From the NCBI GenBank assembly GCA_023412915.1, contig JAEZRE010000004.1:124001-188000 (forward strand): a stretch of DNA of 64,000 nucleotides, given 5' to 3'. Under the pieces are notes generated by a model. It had not been told where the DNA came from, searched no databases, and saw only the letters and a program-made list of their open reading frames with translations. This DNA comes from Bacillota bacterium (lineage in GTDB: Bacteria > Bacillota > Clostridia > Acetivibrionales > DTU013). This document shows, piece after piece, positions 35,081 to 44,388 of this stretch (positions within the stretch are counted from its first letter, which is position 1; each line of letters begins with the position of its first letter). The position numbers and the translations under genes were made by a program.

Positions 35081-36085
35081 TTACCTAATTTCACCTGAAT
35101 TATCGGCCTCTTTTACATCCTTGCTGAAATTTGCAAGGGGATTGCTGTCCACGGCGTTTCTCAGCTGTTTGCTGTCGAGGTGGGTATAGATCTGCGTGGT
35201 TGAGATGCTTTCATGCCCGAGAAGCTCCTGGAGCGAACGTATATCGACGTTTCCATACTTATACATCAATGTGGCCGCCGTATGTCTCAGTTTGTGCGTG
35301 GAGTAGCGTTCCGGATCGAGACCGGCCGCCCGGATATACTTCTTTACGATCTTTTGTACGGATTCCTTGCTGATCCGCTGTCTGCGTTCGCTTATAAACA
35401 GGGCGTTACGGTCCTTCAACGCGTTTGCCGGCCTCACCTTCATATAAGCCTCCAACGCGCTGATGCAAGCCTGGTTCAGAGGTATGCTGCGTTCCTTGTC
35501 GCCTTTTCCAATAACCGTCAGTGTCGTACTTTTTATATTATTGAGATTGATACCAACAAGTTCGGATAAACGCAAGCCGCAGTTGAGGAAAATAGTGATG
35601 ATCGCATAATCGCGCTCTGTAAACTGTCCGTCTACAGCATTCAACAACTGCTTGCTTTCCTCTATATTCAGGTATCTCGGCAGACGCTTAAGAATTTTAG
35701 GCGATTCCAACTCGGCCGCGGGATTTGTGTCCAGCAGCTTAGCTTTAAAAGTGAGGTATTTGAAAAACGATTTGAGGCTTGCGACTTTTCTAGCTCTCGC
35801 ATACGAAGAATTGTCGCGGTTGTTGCTGACATAAGCCATATAAGCGTAAAGATCGCTCAACGTAACAGTTTTAATGAATGGGAGGTCCACATCGGTTATC
35901 TGTATAGCTTCGAAGTCTGTTTTTTTATCTACTAGATTTCTTTGAAGCTTCATGAAGCGCATAAAAACACGCAGGTCGTAAAAATAGACCTGAACGGTAT
36001 TCAAGGACTTACCTTTAATAGTTTGCATATAGCTCAGGAAATCTTTCAATACGGGAGGCATCTCGAACTCATTTATATTTTTCAT
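35081..36085 (-). CDS. XerC/XerD-type tyrosine recombinase
   Basis: A 334-residue tyrosine recombinase. The N-terminal SAM-like core-binding domain covers about residues 10-130. The catalytic domain has Arg in NCGLRLSELVGI, Lys in KGDKERSIPL, HKLRHTAATLMY, LLGHESISTTQIYTH with the nucleophilic tyrosine. All catalytic residues are present. Length and lack of flanking repeats suggest a chromosomal Xer-type enzyme for dimer resolution rather than a mobile-element integrase. Its N-terminal part has a short insertion (LVDKKTDFEAIQI) relative to XerC/D. Confidence 0.9.
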   Translation of the reverse strand: MKNINEFEMPPVLKDFLSYMQTIKGKSLNTVQVYFYDLRVFMRFMKLQRNLVDKKTDFEAIQITDVDLPFIKTVTLSDLYAYMAYVSNNRDNSSYARARKVASLKSFFKYLTFKAKLLDTNPAAELESPKILKRLPRYLNIEESKQLLNAVDGQFTERDYAIITIFLNCGLRLSELVGINLNNIKSTTLTVIGKGDKERSIPLNQACISALEAYMKVRPANALKDRNALFISERRQRISKESVQKIVKKYIRAAGLDPERYSTHKLRHTAATLMYKYGNVDIRSLQELLGHESISTTQIYTHLDSKQLRNAVDSNPLANFSKDVKEADNSGEIR

Positions 36086-36274
36086 ATATAAAACCTCTGT
36101 AAAATGATCGTCATTTATAATTATACCTTTTTCAATTAAAACGGTAAATGCTGCATTATTTTATAAAACTACTCTCAATTAAAGTCGGGCTGTATGGATT
36201 AAATCCCTGAAACGCACGCCAAAATAGGTTTGCACGGTACAGTATCAAAATGTATGCATCAAATCAAAACTGAT

Positions 36275-36308
36275 AATTGTAATCAAAATAGATGCAATTA
36301 TAATCAAA
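36275..36308 (+). promoter_or_regulatory. Direct-repeat operator and promoter for the sugar ABC operon
   Basis: AATTGTAATCAAA (36275-36287) and AATTATAATCAAA (36296-36308) are direct repeats 21 bp apart, two helical turns, the layout AraC-family dimers or double HTH domains use. A further AATCAAA is at 36262-36268. TATAAT (36299-36304) lies inside the second repeat, with only a weak TTGTAA 16 bp before it, as expected of an activator-dependent promoter. The rest of 36086-36382 is AT-rich. Confidence 0.55.
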
Positions 36309-36382
36309 TTATAGATATCCGGCATACAAAAGTTTCCAGAACACGATATAAAAAAATAATGGTGGAAAAAGGAGATCGCAAT

Positions 36383-37345
36383 ATGCATGACTCTGTAGTT
36401 ACTTCTGCGCCTTTTTCAGGTCTGAGCAGGCAAACAAAAGGAAGGAAGCTTTTACAGTATATAAAAAATAATTGGATGCTATATTTATTACTGTTGCTTC
36501 CCTTTGCGTACTTTGCAGTTTTTAAGTATGCGCCTATGTATGGGGTACTCATTGCTTTTAAAAACTATAATATATTTGACGGAGTATGGGCCAGTCCATG
36601 GAATAACTTCGATACCTTTAAAGAAATCTTCGCGATGCCTGATTTCTGGAATGCATTGAGAAATACCTTCGTATTGAATGCGCTTGACCTGGTCGTCGGT
36701 TTTCCGGCGCCGATAATTCTGGCGATAATACTGGGTGAAATCAGGCTTATGTGGTTCAAACGAACTACCCAGACGATTCTATACCTTCCTCATTTCTTAT
36801 CCTGGGTCATTATAGGCAGTATGGCCCTGCAGCTTTTCGCACCTGAGTCGGGGCTTGTCAATATGGCGCTTAACAAAATCGGGATTTCTTCAATTCCGTT
36901 TTTAAATGACAAGTACATGTGGATCGTCACTTATGTTGTTCTGGGATTATGGCAGAGTATCGGCTGGAACACTATCCTTTATCTCGCGGCTATAACGGGT
37001 ATCAACCCGGAATTGTATGAAGCAGCGGAAATGGACGGCGCAGGAAGGCTCCGCAGGATATGGCACGTCACGCTTCCGGGCATCAGATCAACGATTGTCA
37101 TACTGCTGATACTGGCTGTAGGAAGGATGACACAGATAAGTTTCGACAGGCCGTACGTATTGTCCAACTTTTTTGTCATGGAAACGGCTGATGTTATAAG
37201 TACTTTTGTTTACAGATTGGGCATACAGAATTTCCAATACTCCATAGCAACTGCCGTAGGGCTGTTCCAGTCGGTTGTAGGCTTGATATTCCTGCTGGCT
37301 ACCAATTATATAGCAGATAAGTTCGGAGAGCAGGGAATATGGTAA
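36383..37345 (+). CDS. CUT1 sugar ABC transporter permease, LplB-like
   Basis: A 320-residue permease with six membrane segments. The EAA loop that contacts the ATPase is YEAAEMDGAGRLRRIWHVTLP. N-terminal LLPFAYFAVFKYAPMYGVLIAFKN is typical of LplB/YteP permeases for oligosaccharides. The start at 36383 has GGAG 8 bases upstream; an in-frame extension to 36230 runs through the operator region and is not used. It pairs with the permease at 37387. No ATPase gene is in the operon, so a shared MsmX-type ATPase is expected. Confidence 0.94.
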   Translation: MHDSVVTSAPFSGLSRQTKGRKLLQYIKNNWMLYLLLLLPFAYFAVFKYAPMYGVLIAFKNYNIFDGVWASPWNNFDTFKEIFAMPDFWNALRNTFVLNALDLVVGFPAPIILAIILGEIRLMWFKRTTQTILYLPHFLSWVIIGSMALQLFAPESGLVNMALNKIGISSIPFLNDKYMWIVTYVVLGLWQSIGWNTILYLAAITGINPELYEAAEMDGAGRLRRIWHVTLPGIRSTIVILLILAVGRMTQISFDRPYVLSNFFVMETADVISTFVYRLGIQNFQYSIATAVGLFQSVVGLIFLLATNYIADKFGEQGIW

Positions 37346-37386
37346 AAGTCCATACAAATATCGACTAAAATGGAGGGGGTAACAAA

Positions 37387-38259
37387 ATGGTAATCGGTAA
37401 AAAAGATAAGGCTTTTGATGGTTTATTAATATTTACTATTTCTTTCCTATCGGTATTATGCATCTTGCCCTTGATCTATCTTATAGCTGTATCGCTCAGT
37501 TCCAGCGAGGCAGTATTGACCAGAAGCGTGTTCCTGTTTCCCGTGGATGCTAATCTGGGCGCATACAAGGCCGTGTTCGGAGACAAGGGAATAGTAAATT
37601 CTATGATATTTACAGTGTGGCTGACTATTCTCTGTGCTGCCGGCAGTATCCTGATCACAATTTTTGCGGCATATCCTCTTACAAAGAAGAAACTCAAGGG
37701 AAGAAACTTCTTTCTGGTGATGATCGTTATCACGATGTATTTCAGCGGGGGTATGATCCCGGAATATCTGCTCGTCAAGAATATTGGGCTCACAGATAAA
37801 GTTCCTGCGTTAATTATCCCGTATATGCTGAGCGCATTCAACCTGATCGTACTCAAGAGCTTTTTCAGCAGTATTCCCGATAGCTTTGAAGAATCCGCAT
37901 ACCTTGACGGTGCTAATCATATTACGATTCTTTTTAAAATAATTTTACCTCTGTCAAAAGCTGCCATAGCCACACTGACACTATTTTATGCAGTCGGCCG
38001 CTGGAATGGTTTTCAGGATGCTCTTATGTTTATAAGCAAACCTAATCTGTATCCATTGCAACTTAAGCTGTATATGCTGGTTTACAATAACCAGATGTCG
38101 GAGGTGGCAATCGTGGAAGGCTCGTCATCCGCGGCAATTCCGTCGGAAAACCTGAAAGCCGCGGCCGTAATGCTGGCAACAATCCCGATAGTATGCGTAT
38201 ATCCGTTTTTGCAGCGATATTTCATATCAGGCGTCACAATAGGTGCAATTAAAGGTTAA
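37387..38259 (+). CDS. CUT1 sugar ABC transporter permease, YtcP/AraQ-like
   Basis: A 290-residue second permease with six membrane segments. The EAA loop reads FEESAYLDGANHITILFKIILP. NLYPLQLKLYMLVYNNQ and the C-terminal FLQRYFISGVTIGAIKG are hallmarks of the YtcP branch. It forms a heterodimer with the upstream permease. Start ATG with TGGAGGGGG upstream. Confidence 0.94.
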   Translation: MVIGKKDKAFDGLLIFTISFLSVLCILPLIYLIAVSLSSSEAVLTRSVFLFPVDANLGAYKAVFGDKGIVNSMIFTVWLTILCAAGSILITIFAAYPLTKKKLKGRNFFLVMIVITMYFSGGMIPEYLLVKNIGLTDKVPALIIPYMLSAFNLIVLKSFFSSIPDSFEESAYLDGANHITILFKIILPLSKAAIATLTLFYAVGRWNGFQDALMFISKPNLYPLQLKLYMLVYNNQMSEVAIVEGSSSAAIPSENLKAAAVMLATIPIVCVYPFLQRYFISGVTIGAIKG

Positions 38260-38299
38260 GTAATTATTTAAAATTGACATAATGAAAAGGAGAATTTTT

Positions 38300-38731
38300 A
38301 TGAAAGCAAAAAGAGTTTTGAGCATATGTCTGGCTGCCACGGTTATAATTTTTTCATTTACCGCCTGCGGACAAAGTTCGTCGGAGGTGATAGCACTCGA
38401 TGAACAATCTGCAGAAAAGCAGGCTGATACGATGCCTGTAAAGGAAGTGGTTACACAGGAACTGGCCGTACAGGATACAAATGCAGTTGCTGCCGATTTG
38501 ACAGGCAACTGGACGGACACATCCGACGACTCCAGGTATGTCACTATAACGCAAGACGGTGATAAATACTTTTATGAGGATAACGAGGGCAAACTGCCGG
38601 CCGAATACAAGGATGGGGCGCTGGAAGTAAAGATATCCGATTCAGAAACCGCTAAGGTATATCTCGATAAATCGACAGGTCATCTGACGCTGGTATATCA
38701 AGACAATATCTCCGAATTTAAAAAGAAATAA
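38300..38731 (+). CDS. Small lipoprotein inside the sugar ABC operon
   Basis: A 143-residue predicted lipoprotein with lipobox FTAC at the end of the signal peptide. After a polar stretch, residues about 65-143 form a compact beta domain (LTGNWTDTSDDSRYVTITQD, AKVYLDKSTGHLTLVYQD). I recognise no named family; it recalls short lipocalin-like domains. It sits between the permeases and the binding protein and is probably cotranscribed. AAGGAG lies 8 bases before the ATG at 38300; an upstream ATG at 38282 overlaps that site. A role in holding or assisting the binding protein is inference. Confidence 0.72.
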   Translation: MKAKRVLSICLAATVIIFSFTACGQSSSEVIALDEQSAEKQADTMPVKEVVTQELAVQDTNAVAADLTGNWTDTSDDSRYVTITQDGDKYFYEDNEGKLPAEYKDGALEVKISDSETAKVYLDKSTGHLTLVYQDNISEFKKK

Positions 38732-38890
38732 GGGATGCAATCAAATTTGAGCAGCTTTCCAGGTATTTAACCGGAATAGTATTTCATCAATGGATCGGGA
38801 GGGGGTGTACGGTTGGTTGTGAGAGATTTTCCGCAAGTACTGGAGAGCGGCCTGGTAATAAAGTAAAAATAATTTAACAGGAGGTTTGAA

Positions 38891-40717
38891 ATGAAGAAGA
38901 TTGTTTCTCTGATATTATGCATTGGTATCATTTTATCAATGGGCATATCCGCAATGGCAATCTCGTCTGTCAAAATCACCGGCATCAAAGTTGACAAGAC
39001 CAACCTCTCATTGGAGGTTGGAGGCTCGCATACTTTGAAAATCACATACTCTCCGGCAAATACGACGCAAAAGTTCCTGACCTTTACTACAAGCAATGCG
39101 AATGTTGCGTCCATAAACAAGGATGGCAAGATCGTTGCAGTAGGAGCAGGAAAAGCCGTTATAACCGTTACGAGCAATAGTAACAGCGGCATTTCGGCGA
39201 AGGTTAACGTAACAGTAACAAGGGCAAAACCTGTAACATTGAGAATTGAAGTATATGACAGGGGAAACGCGGGCGGTACTCCTCCTGACAATAATTACTG
39301 GACAAAATGGATCCAGGCTAATTATGGTGATAAAAACAATGTCACCATTAAGTTTGAAACATCCCCGAGGTTCGACAACAATGCTAAGCTTCAGATGTGG
39401 ATGGCTGCCGGAACATCTCCCGATCTCTGCTATACTAACGAGCTCGAACCCGTAAACAATTTCATCAATACCGGAGGACTTGCACCTCTCGATGATGCGT
39501 TGAACAAGTACGGAGCACAGCTTAAGGAATTCCTCGGTCCGGATATTCTTGCAAAGGGAATAAGCGTTAAAGACGGAAAGCGTTATGTAATCAGAGCAAA
39601 AAGAGCTGTTGACGCCAATGAAGCAAGCTGGATAAGGAAGGATTGGCTTGACAAGCTTGGTCTGCCGATGCCCGATACCACTACCGAGTGGTACGACGCC
39701 ATGAAGGCTTTCAAGGAAAAGAATCCAGACCGTGTAGGCCAGGTAGTACCTTTTGTAATGAACTATGACGTGGGCTGGAGAGCCAACAATCTCATCGAAT
39801 CCTTCAAGACCGACAAGTCCGATATATCTCGTTATGTATATAACGGAAGGTACCTGCAGGTGTTTGCTCCGGGTGTCAAGGATGCTATAAAGTTCCTCAA
39901 CAAGATGTATAATGAAGGTCTGATAAGCAAGGAATTCCCCTTGGATCAGGGAGAAAACGGCATATGGACTTCTGATATGATCAACGGTTACGGCGGATTT
40001 ATCATCCACAACTACGATTATCCGCTAAGAGGACCCATACCGGGAATTGTCACAAACCTGAAGGCCAAGTACCCCAAGGCGCAGTTGGTTCCGTGCGATC
40101 CTTTCACGGACAAGGACGGGAAACATACAAAAAGACTTCAGGATATAGCAGGTATACAGATGTTCGTACCGAGAACAAGTGCAAACAAGGTCAACGATGT
40201 AATCAAGTATCTAAACTGGATGTCCGATCCTGATGTTCTGTTCTTCCTGCAATACGGAGAAGAAGGAAAGAACCATACGATGGAAAACGGCATTCCGAAG
40301 GTTGTCGTAGCAACTGGTGAAACCGTAATGAACTCTGCAAACAATATCGACTATACCATGATAGTCAACCAGGTTGTCGGCAAAACCAAGGAAGATACAA
40401 TGAAACGCAATTCCCTCACATATCCCGGGGATTTCCAGCAGCTCTTTATCGATGCTTGGAAACTCGGTATATCCGATGCCTATATGCCGCCAGAAAACTC
40501 ACTACCTGATAACGAAAGACCGGAAGCGGATGCAAAATATGGAAATGCAATAGCCAATAAAACCAATACCTTCTATGCCATGACAATAACCTGCAAACCT
40601 GCGGATTTTGACAGGGTATGGCAGGAACAGTCCAGATCTCTTCTAAGGGCAGGCGCCAACCAGATGATAACTGAGAGAAGAGCTTTGTGGCTGAGATTAC
40701 ACCCGAATCAGAAATAA
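38891..40717 (+). CDS. Carbohydrate-binding protein of the ABC importer fused to a Big2 domain
   Basis: A 608-residue exported protein. The signal peptide ends around AMA (residues about 21-23) with no lipobox cysteine, so signal peptidase I processing is expected. Residues about 25-112 are a bacterial Ig-like Big2 domain (ITGIKVDKTNLSLEVGGSHT, SNANVASINKDGKIVAVGAG). From about 115 a family 1-like solute-binding domain follows (WMAAGTSPDLCYTNE, SWIRKDWLDKLGLPMPDTTT), the LipO/YtcQ type. Gram-positive binding proteins are usually lipid-anchored, so the Big2 domain may tether this one to wall or to another protein. Substrate is probably an oligosaccharide. Confidence 0.88.
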   Translation: MKKIVSLILCIGIILSMGISAMAISSVKITGIKVDKTNLSLEVGGSHTLKITYSPANTTQKFLTFTTSNANVASINKDGKIVAVGAGKAVITVTSNSNSGISAKVNVTVTRAKPVTLRIEVYDRGNAGGTPPDNNYWTKWIQANYGDKNNVTIKFETSPRFDNNAKLQMWMAAGTSPDLCYTNELEPVNNFINTGGLAPLDDALNKYGAQLKEFLGPDILAKGISVKDGKRYVIRAKRAVDANEASWIRKDWLDKLGLPMPDTTTEWYDAMKAFKEKNPDRVGQVVPFVMNYDVGWRANNLIESFKTDKSDISRYVYNGRYLQVFAPGVKDAIKFLNKMYNEGLISKEFPLDQGENGIWTSDMINGYGGFIIHNYDYPLRGPIPGIVTNLKAKYPKAQLVPCDPFTDKDGKHTKRLQDIAGIQMFVPRTSANKVNDVIKYLNWMSDPDVLFFLQYGEEGKNHTMENGIPKVVVATGETVMNSANNIDYTMIVNQVVGKTKEDTMKRNSLTYPGDFQQLFIDAWKLGISDAYMPPENSLPDNERPEADAKYGNAIANKTNTFYAMTITCKPADFDRVWQEQSRSLLRAGANQMITERRALWLRLHPNQK

Positions 40718-40795
40718 TTTCAGCCAGGCATTGTTGCAGTTTAATTTGTCCAATTACAAACAACAAAAATACCCTCTTGTTGATTGTTTGGGAAA

Positions 40796-40830
40796 GGGAA
40801 AACGAAGGACTTCAAGTCCTTCGTTTTCCC
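40796..40830 (+). terminator. Hairpin after the binding-protein gene
   Basis: A 17-bp perfect inverted repeat, GGGAAAACGAAGGACTT against AAGTCCTTCGTTTTCCC, around a single central base, followed by an AT-rich tract with no strong U-run. It probably ends or attenuates the operon before the regulator gene. Confidence 0.75.
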
Positions 40831-40893
40831 AATATTTACTGTTATAATTAAGATAAGCCAATATACGTAAATATGATTAACTGAAGGGGCACT

Positions 40894-43212
40894 ATGAAAA
40901 ATAAATCCTTGTTTTTCAAATTGTTTATATTGCTTATACTTTTTATCACTGTTCCGGTAATAATTATTTCAAGCATCATCAACTATCGCATGACCAATTA
41001 TTCGGTGGATGCGATCGGCAAAACTGCCGTGAGCAAATTAAAGGCTATGGAAAAACTGACGATAATGACATCTGACAGTTTGGCACAACGTGCGCTTGAA
41101 TTGACAACGGATGATGCAATGGATAGCCTTACCGGAATAGGTAAATATGACGAAGTGACTTCAAATCCGGATGATATAGTTAAACTGCTCGAGATCCAGA
41201 ATAAGCTTAATAATCTGGCAGGCTCTATAGCGTCGCTTCATTCGGTTTATCTGTATATAGACAATTCGGACATTATCATGACTTCAAATATGGGAACCAT
41301 GGACATTGGCCGTTTTGCGGATACTTTATGGATGAATGCCTATAACAATTTCAAGAATAATAATACCTCAACGAACTGGATGCCTACCAGGACTATAAAG
41401 CTTTCCAAGAACTCGGACGAGCAATTCGGGATCTCCAATAATGTAATAACCTTTTTCTATGTTTTTACACCGTATACGACCTCAGTCAAAGGAGTCCTGG
41501 TTTTCAACATATATGAATCCTATGTCAGGAAGATGGTCAACGACGGAAGCCTGCTGGACAACGGACACGTAAAGATAGTCAGTTCGGACGGCTTTGTGGT
41601 GTCTGATGAAGATGAAGCTGCGATTGGCGACAATATTGCATTTGATGATTATTTCATGAGAATAAGTCTGAACCCGTCGAACGAGGGCTATCTTTTCAGA
41701 AACAGCGGTGGGGAAAGGCAGCTGATATCATATTACAAATCCGGGTACAACAACTGGTTCTATCTGGGAGTATTCCAGGCAGACAGCCTTTTGTCCCAGT
41801 TCAACCAGAACAGGACCTACGTTATTTTTATCTGTATATCTCTGATCATAGCCGGTATTTTGTTTTCCTATTTCATTTCAAAAAGGATCTACAATCCTTT
41901 GAATAAACTTATTAGAGATATAAGAGAAAAGAAAGGTATCGACATAACAAGCAGCGACAGTGAGATGGCCATCCTGGCAAAAGCTTACGAGAACCTGTCG
42001 AAGGACAGGGAAAGGCTTTCTCTCATAGCGGAACGAAAGGAAAGCAATAAAAATATTTATCTTCTAAACCTGCTTTCGGGCAAGAATGAGGAGTTCCTCG
42101 ACAAAGAACTGACGGGGATCGATTTCGTCCACCCCGCGTATTTATGCGCTGTCATTGCCATAGACAGATTTTCGGATTTTGAAGCCACGTATTCCAAAGA
42201 ACAGCGCGAATATATGCGGATGTTCATTCTAAAGATATCCGAAGAGCTTCTGAACAACGACAATTTAAAATGCGCAGGTATGACTTATGAAAAAAATAAG
42301 ATCGCCTTGATCGTCAATTATAAGCAAACTCCGGAAGATGAGCCTATTCCTGTTCTTATGGATATTTTTACACAAATCCGGAATGAAACCGCCAAGATCA
42401 CCGATAATACCATTTCTGTCGGAATAGGCGGCTGCCAGGACTCGGTCGAGGGGATCGGCAGATCATTCGGCCAGGCGCAGGAGGCTCTCCTTTATAAGCT
42501 GATAAACGGTTATGGCAGCATCAACCTCTATAGTGAGAAACAAAATGTCACCTATTATTATCCTTTTGTCCAGGAAAAATACATACTGAATATTCTGAAC
42601 GCAGGTACGAAGGAACGGATCAGGGAAGTTATCGTGGAGTTGATACAGTATGTAAGGGACATCAACGGAATAGAATACGATAACGTTATCCATATTTTCA
42701 ACCAGCTGATCGGGAATACGATCAAGTATTTGCTGGAGGAACAGTGCAGCATCAGCATGATTTTCGGAAATAACTACAATATTTATACCGAGCTTTCGAC
42801 CAAGGAGACGATAGATGACGTGAAAGTCTGGCTGATCGGCATTTATTCGGAGATAGTCGATTATCTTGCGAGGAAACGCGACCAGACGAAAAACAGCTTC
42901 GAGTGCGCATTGGAGTATATACACAAGAATTACAGGCAGGAGATCGATCTGAACAAAATGGCCGAATACGCCTGCGTCAGCTATTCATATTTAAGGAAAA
43001 TATTCAGGAACGAGACGGGCGAAAACATCATCAACTACATAAATAGTCTCAGGATCAACGAATCCAAGCGTCTTCTGCGTTCGACCAGCATGACTATCAA
43101 AGAAATATCGACGTCTCTGGGCTATAACAATATCCTGAGCTACGTCAGGTTCTTCAAGAAATACGAAGGCGTGACCCCCGGCGAATACCGGACCTCCAGC
43201 AAGCAGCTGTGA
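40894..43212 (+). CDS. Membrane-bound AraC-family regulator (extracytoplasmic sensor plus HTH)
   Basis: A 772-residue one-component sensor. Two membrane helices (residues about 8-30 and 306-328) flank an extracytoplasmic Cache-like domain. A linker and a middle cytoplasmic region follow, and the C-terminus is a double AraC HTH (DLNKMAEYACVSYSYLRKIF, TIKEISTSLGYNNILSYVRF). This type regulates adjacent LplB/YtcP importers in Clostridia and Paenibacillus, so it probably senses the imported sugar or its binding protein and acts on the direct repeats at 36275-36308. A TATAAT at 40843-40848 may give it its own promoter. Confidence 0.92.
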   Translation: MKNKSLFFKLFILLILFITVPVIIISSIINYRMTNYSVDAIGKTAVSKLKAMEKLTIMTSDSLAQRALELTTDDAMDSLTGIGKYDEVTSNPDDIVKLLEIQNKLNNLAGSIASLHSVYLYIDNSDIIMTSNMGTMDIGRFADTLWMNAYNNFKNNNTSTNWMPTRTIKLSKNSDEQFGISNNVITFFYVFTPYTTSVKGVLVFNIYESYVRKMVNDGSLLDNGHVKIVSSDGFVVSDEDEAAIGDNIAFDDYFMRISLNPSNEGYLFRNSGGERQLISYYKSGYNNWFYLGVFQADSLLSQFNQNRTYVIFICISLIIAGILFSYFISKRIYNPLNKLIRDIREKKGIDITSSDSEMAILAKAYENLSKDRERLSLIAERKESNKNIYLLNLLSGKNEEFLDKELTGIDFVHPAYLCAVIAIDRFSDFEATYSKEQREYMRMFILKISEELLNNDNLKCAGMTYEKNKIALIVNYKQTPEDEPIPVLMDIFTQIRNETAKITDNTISVGIGGCQDSVEGIGRSFGQAQEALLYKLINGYGSINLYSEKQNVTYYYPFVQEKYILNILNAGTKERIREVIVELIQYVRDINGIEYDNVIHIFNQLIGNTIKYLLEEQCSISMIFGNNYNIYTELSTKETIDDVKVWLIGIYSEIVDYLARKRDQTKNSFECALEYIHKNYRQEIDLNKMAEYACVSYSYLRKIFRNETGENIINYINSLRINESKRLLRSTSMTIKEISTSLGYNNILSYVRFFKKYEGVTPGEYRTSSKQL

Positions 43213-43400
43213 ACAGGCCGGGTGATTCTGAATGTGGGGGAGTTGGGCTGTCTGTGCTATTATTTGAATAAGGTACACATATGCCGACTCACTTGACTAT
43301 TGCGGTTACATAATATACCATTAATGGTGTTGTATGAACAGTAACTAATTCTCTGTTATATGAAAACTTACGAATTTATTTAATAATCAAATCGGGGGTT

Positions 43401-43736
43401 ATGGATTTGAAGATTCAGGATGTTCCGTTCAATATGATCGATTGGAGTAAAATAGAGAATACAAAACATCCCGGAGTGACGGGAGAAGCCTTGTGGCGCA
43501 CATTTGAGATGGGGAACATACGCGTCCGGATGGTCGAGTATACACCAGGTTATCTGGCAGACCACTGGTGCAGCAAGGGACATGTGCTGCTGGTGCTCGA
43601 AGGCGAGCTGGTAACGGAACTGAGCGACGGAAGGAAATTCACCCTGACGCCTGGAGTAAGCTATCAGGTGGCGGACGAAGCAAATCCCCACCGTTCATAT
43701 ACCGAAAAAGGCGCCAAACTTTTTATTGTTGATTGA
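43401..43736 (+). CDS. DHCW-motif cupin protein
   Basis: A 111-residue single-domain cupin. LADHWCSKGHVLLVLEGEL carries the DHxC/W-type metal motif with E in the usual second position, and the second cupin motif reads PGVSYQVADEANPHRSY. Known as DHCW-motif cupins, of unknown substrate. Start ATG preceded by GGGGG. It is followed after 12 bp by a peptidase-S51-like gene and may share a transcript. Confidence 0.83.
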   Translation: MDLKIQDVPFNMIDWSKIENTKHPGVTGEALWRTFEMGNIRVRMVEYTPGYLADHWCSKGHVLLVLEGELVTELSDGRKFTLTPGVSYQVADEANPHRSYTEKGAKLFIVD

Positions 43737-43748
43737 TGGGGGAGAAGA

Positions 43749-44303
43749 ATGAGAAAAATTTTATTGACCTCAGCCGGTTTTGAAAATAAGGCCATAAAAA
43801 AAATATTCCTTGAGCTCATCGGAAGGAAACCTGAAGAAATAAAAGCCCTGTTCATACCTACGGCTGCGGTTTATCCTGATGCAATAGCCGTGCTTCAAAA
43901 ATGTATGGACGATTTGCTGAAAGCAGGCGTATTGCCAAAGAACATAACTGTATTCGACCTGCATTGCGGAATGAATTATGAAGAACTGAGTAAATATGAT
44001 ACCGTTTATTTCTGCGGCGGAGATCCGCAATATCTTCTAAATAGAATAAATGATACTCATTTTAATAAAACACTGAAACAGTTCGTCGATAATGGCGGAG
44101 TTTATGTCGGCGTCAGTGCCGGAAGCATTGTTGCAACACAGGATTTACCTGATAATCTAGGGTATATTAATTGCACCTTAAGCGTACATGTCTCGCAAGG
44201 CTCAAAAGCAGGTATGATCGATACGTCGTCATGTCCCCATGTTGAATTGACAAACGACCAGGCGATATTGATTGATGGGGACAATTGCAGCGTAGTAGAA
44301 TGA
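43749..44303 (+). CDS. Peptidase S51-like (PepE/YgaJ-type) protein
   Basis: A 184-residue protein with the class I glutamine-amidotransferase-like fold of dipeptidase E. FCGGDPQYLLNRI and the nucleophile elbow GVSAGS (Ser123) are intact, and HVSQGSKAGMID has the candidate histidine region. The family cleaves N-terminal Asp dipeptides or, in the YgaJ group, has unknown substrates. The C-terminus (DGDNCSVVE) is slightly shorter than usual. Start ATG with GGGGGAGAAG upstream. Confidence 0.82.
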   Translation: MRKILLTSAGFENKAIKKIFLELIGRKPEEIKALFIPTAAVYPDAIAVLQKCMDDLLKAGVLPKNITVFDLHCGMNYEELSKYDTVYFCGGDPQYLLNRINDTHFNKTLKQFVDNGGVYVGVSAGSIVATQDLPDNLGYINCTLSVHVSQGSKAGMIDTSSCPHVELTNDQAILIDGDNCSVVE

Positions 44304-44388
44304 GATCTTATTGATACTGAAATAAGGTCTTGCTTGCTATAGGGTTTTGTTATAGGGCCTTGCTTTACCTAGTTTTTAAGGAGTTTTT

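Noticed and set aside
35081..36085. Integrase of a mobile element
   Set aside because: No attachment-site repeats, tRNA gene or cargo genes are visible around it, and length and motifs fit a chromosomal Xer-type recombinase.
39008..40009. A 333-codon minus-strand frame opposite the Big2 binding-protein gene
   Set aside because: The plus-strand product has a signal peptide, Big2 domain and binding-protein motifs; the minus frame is a shadow.
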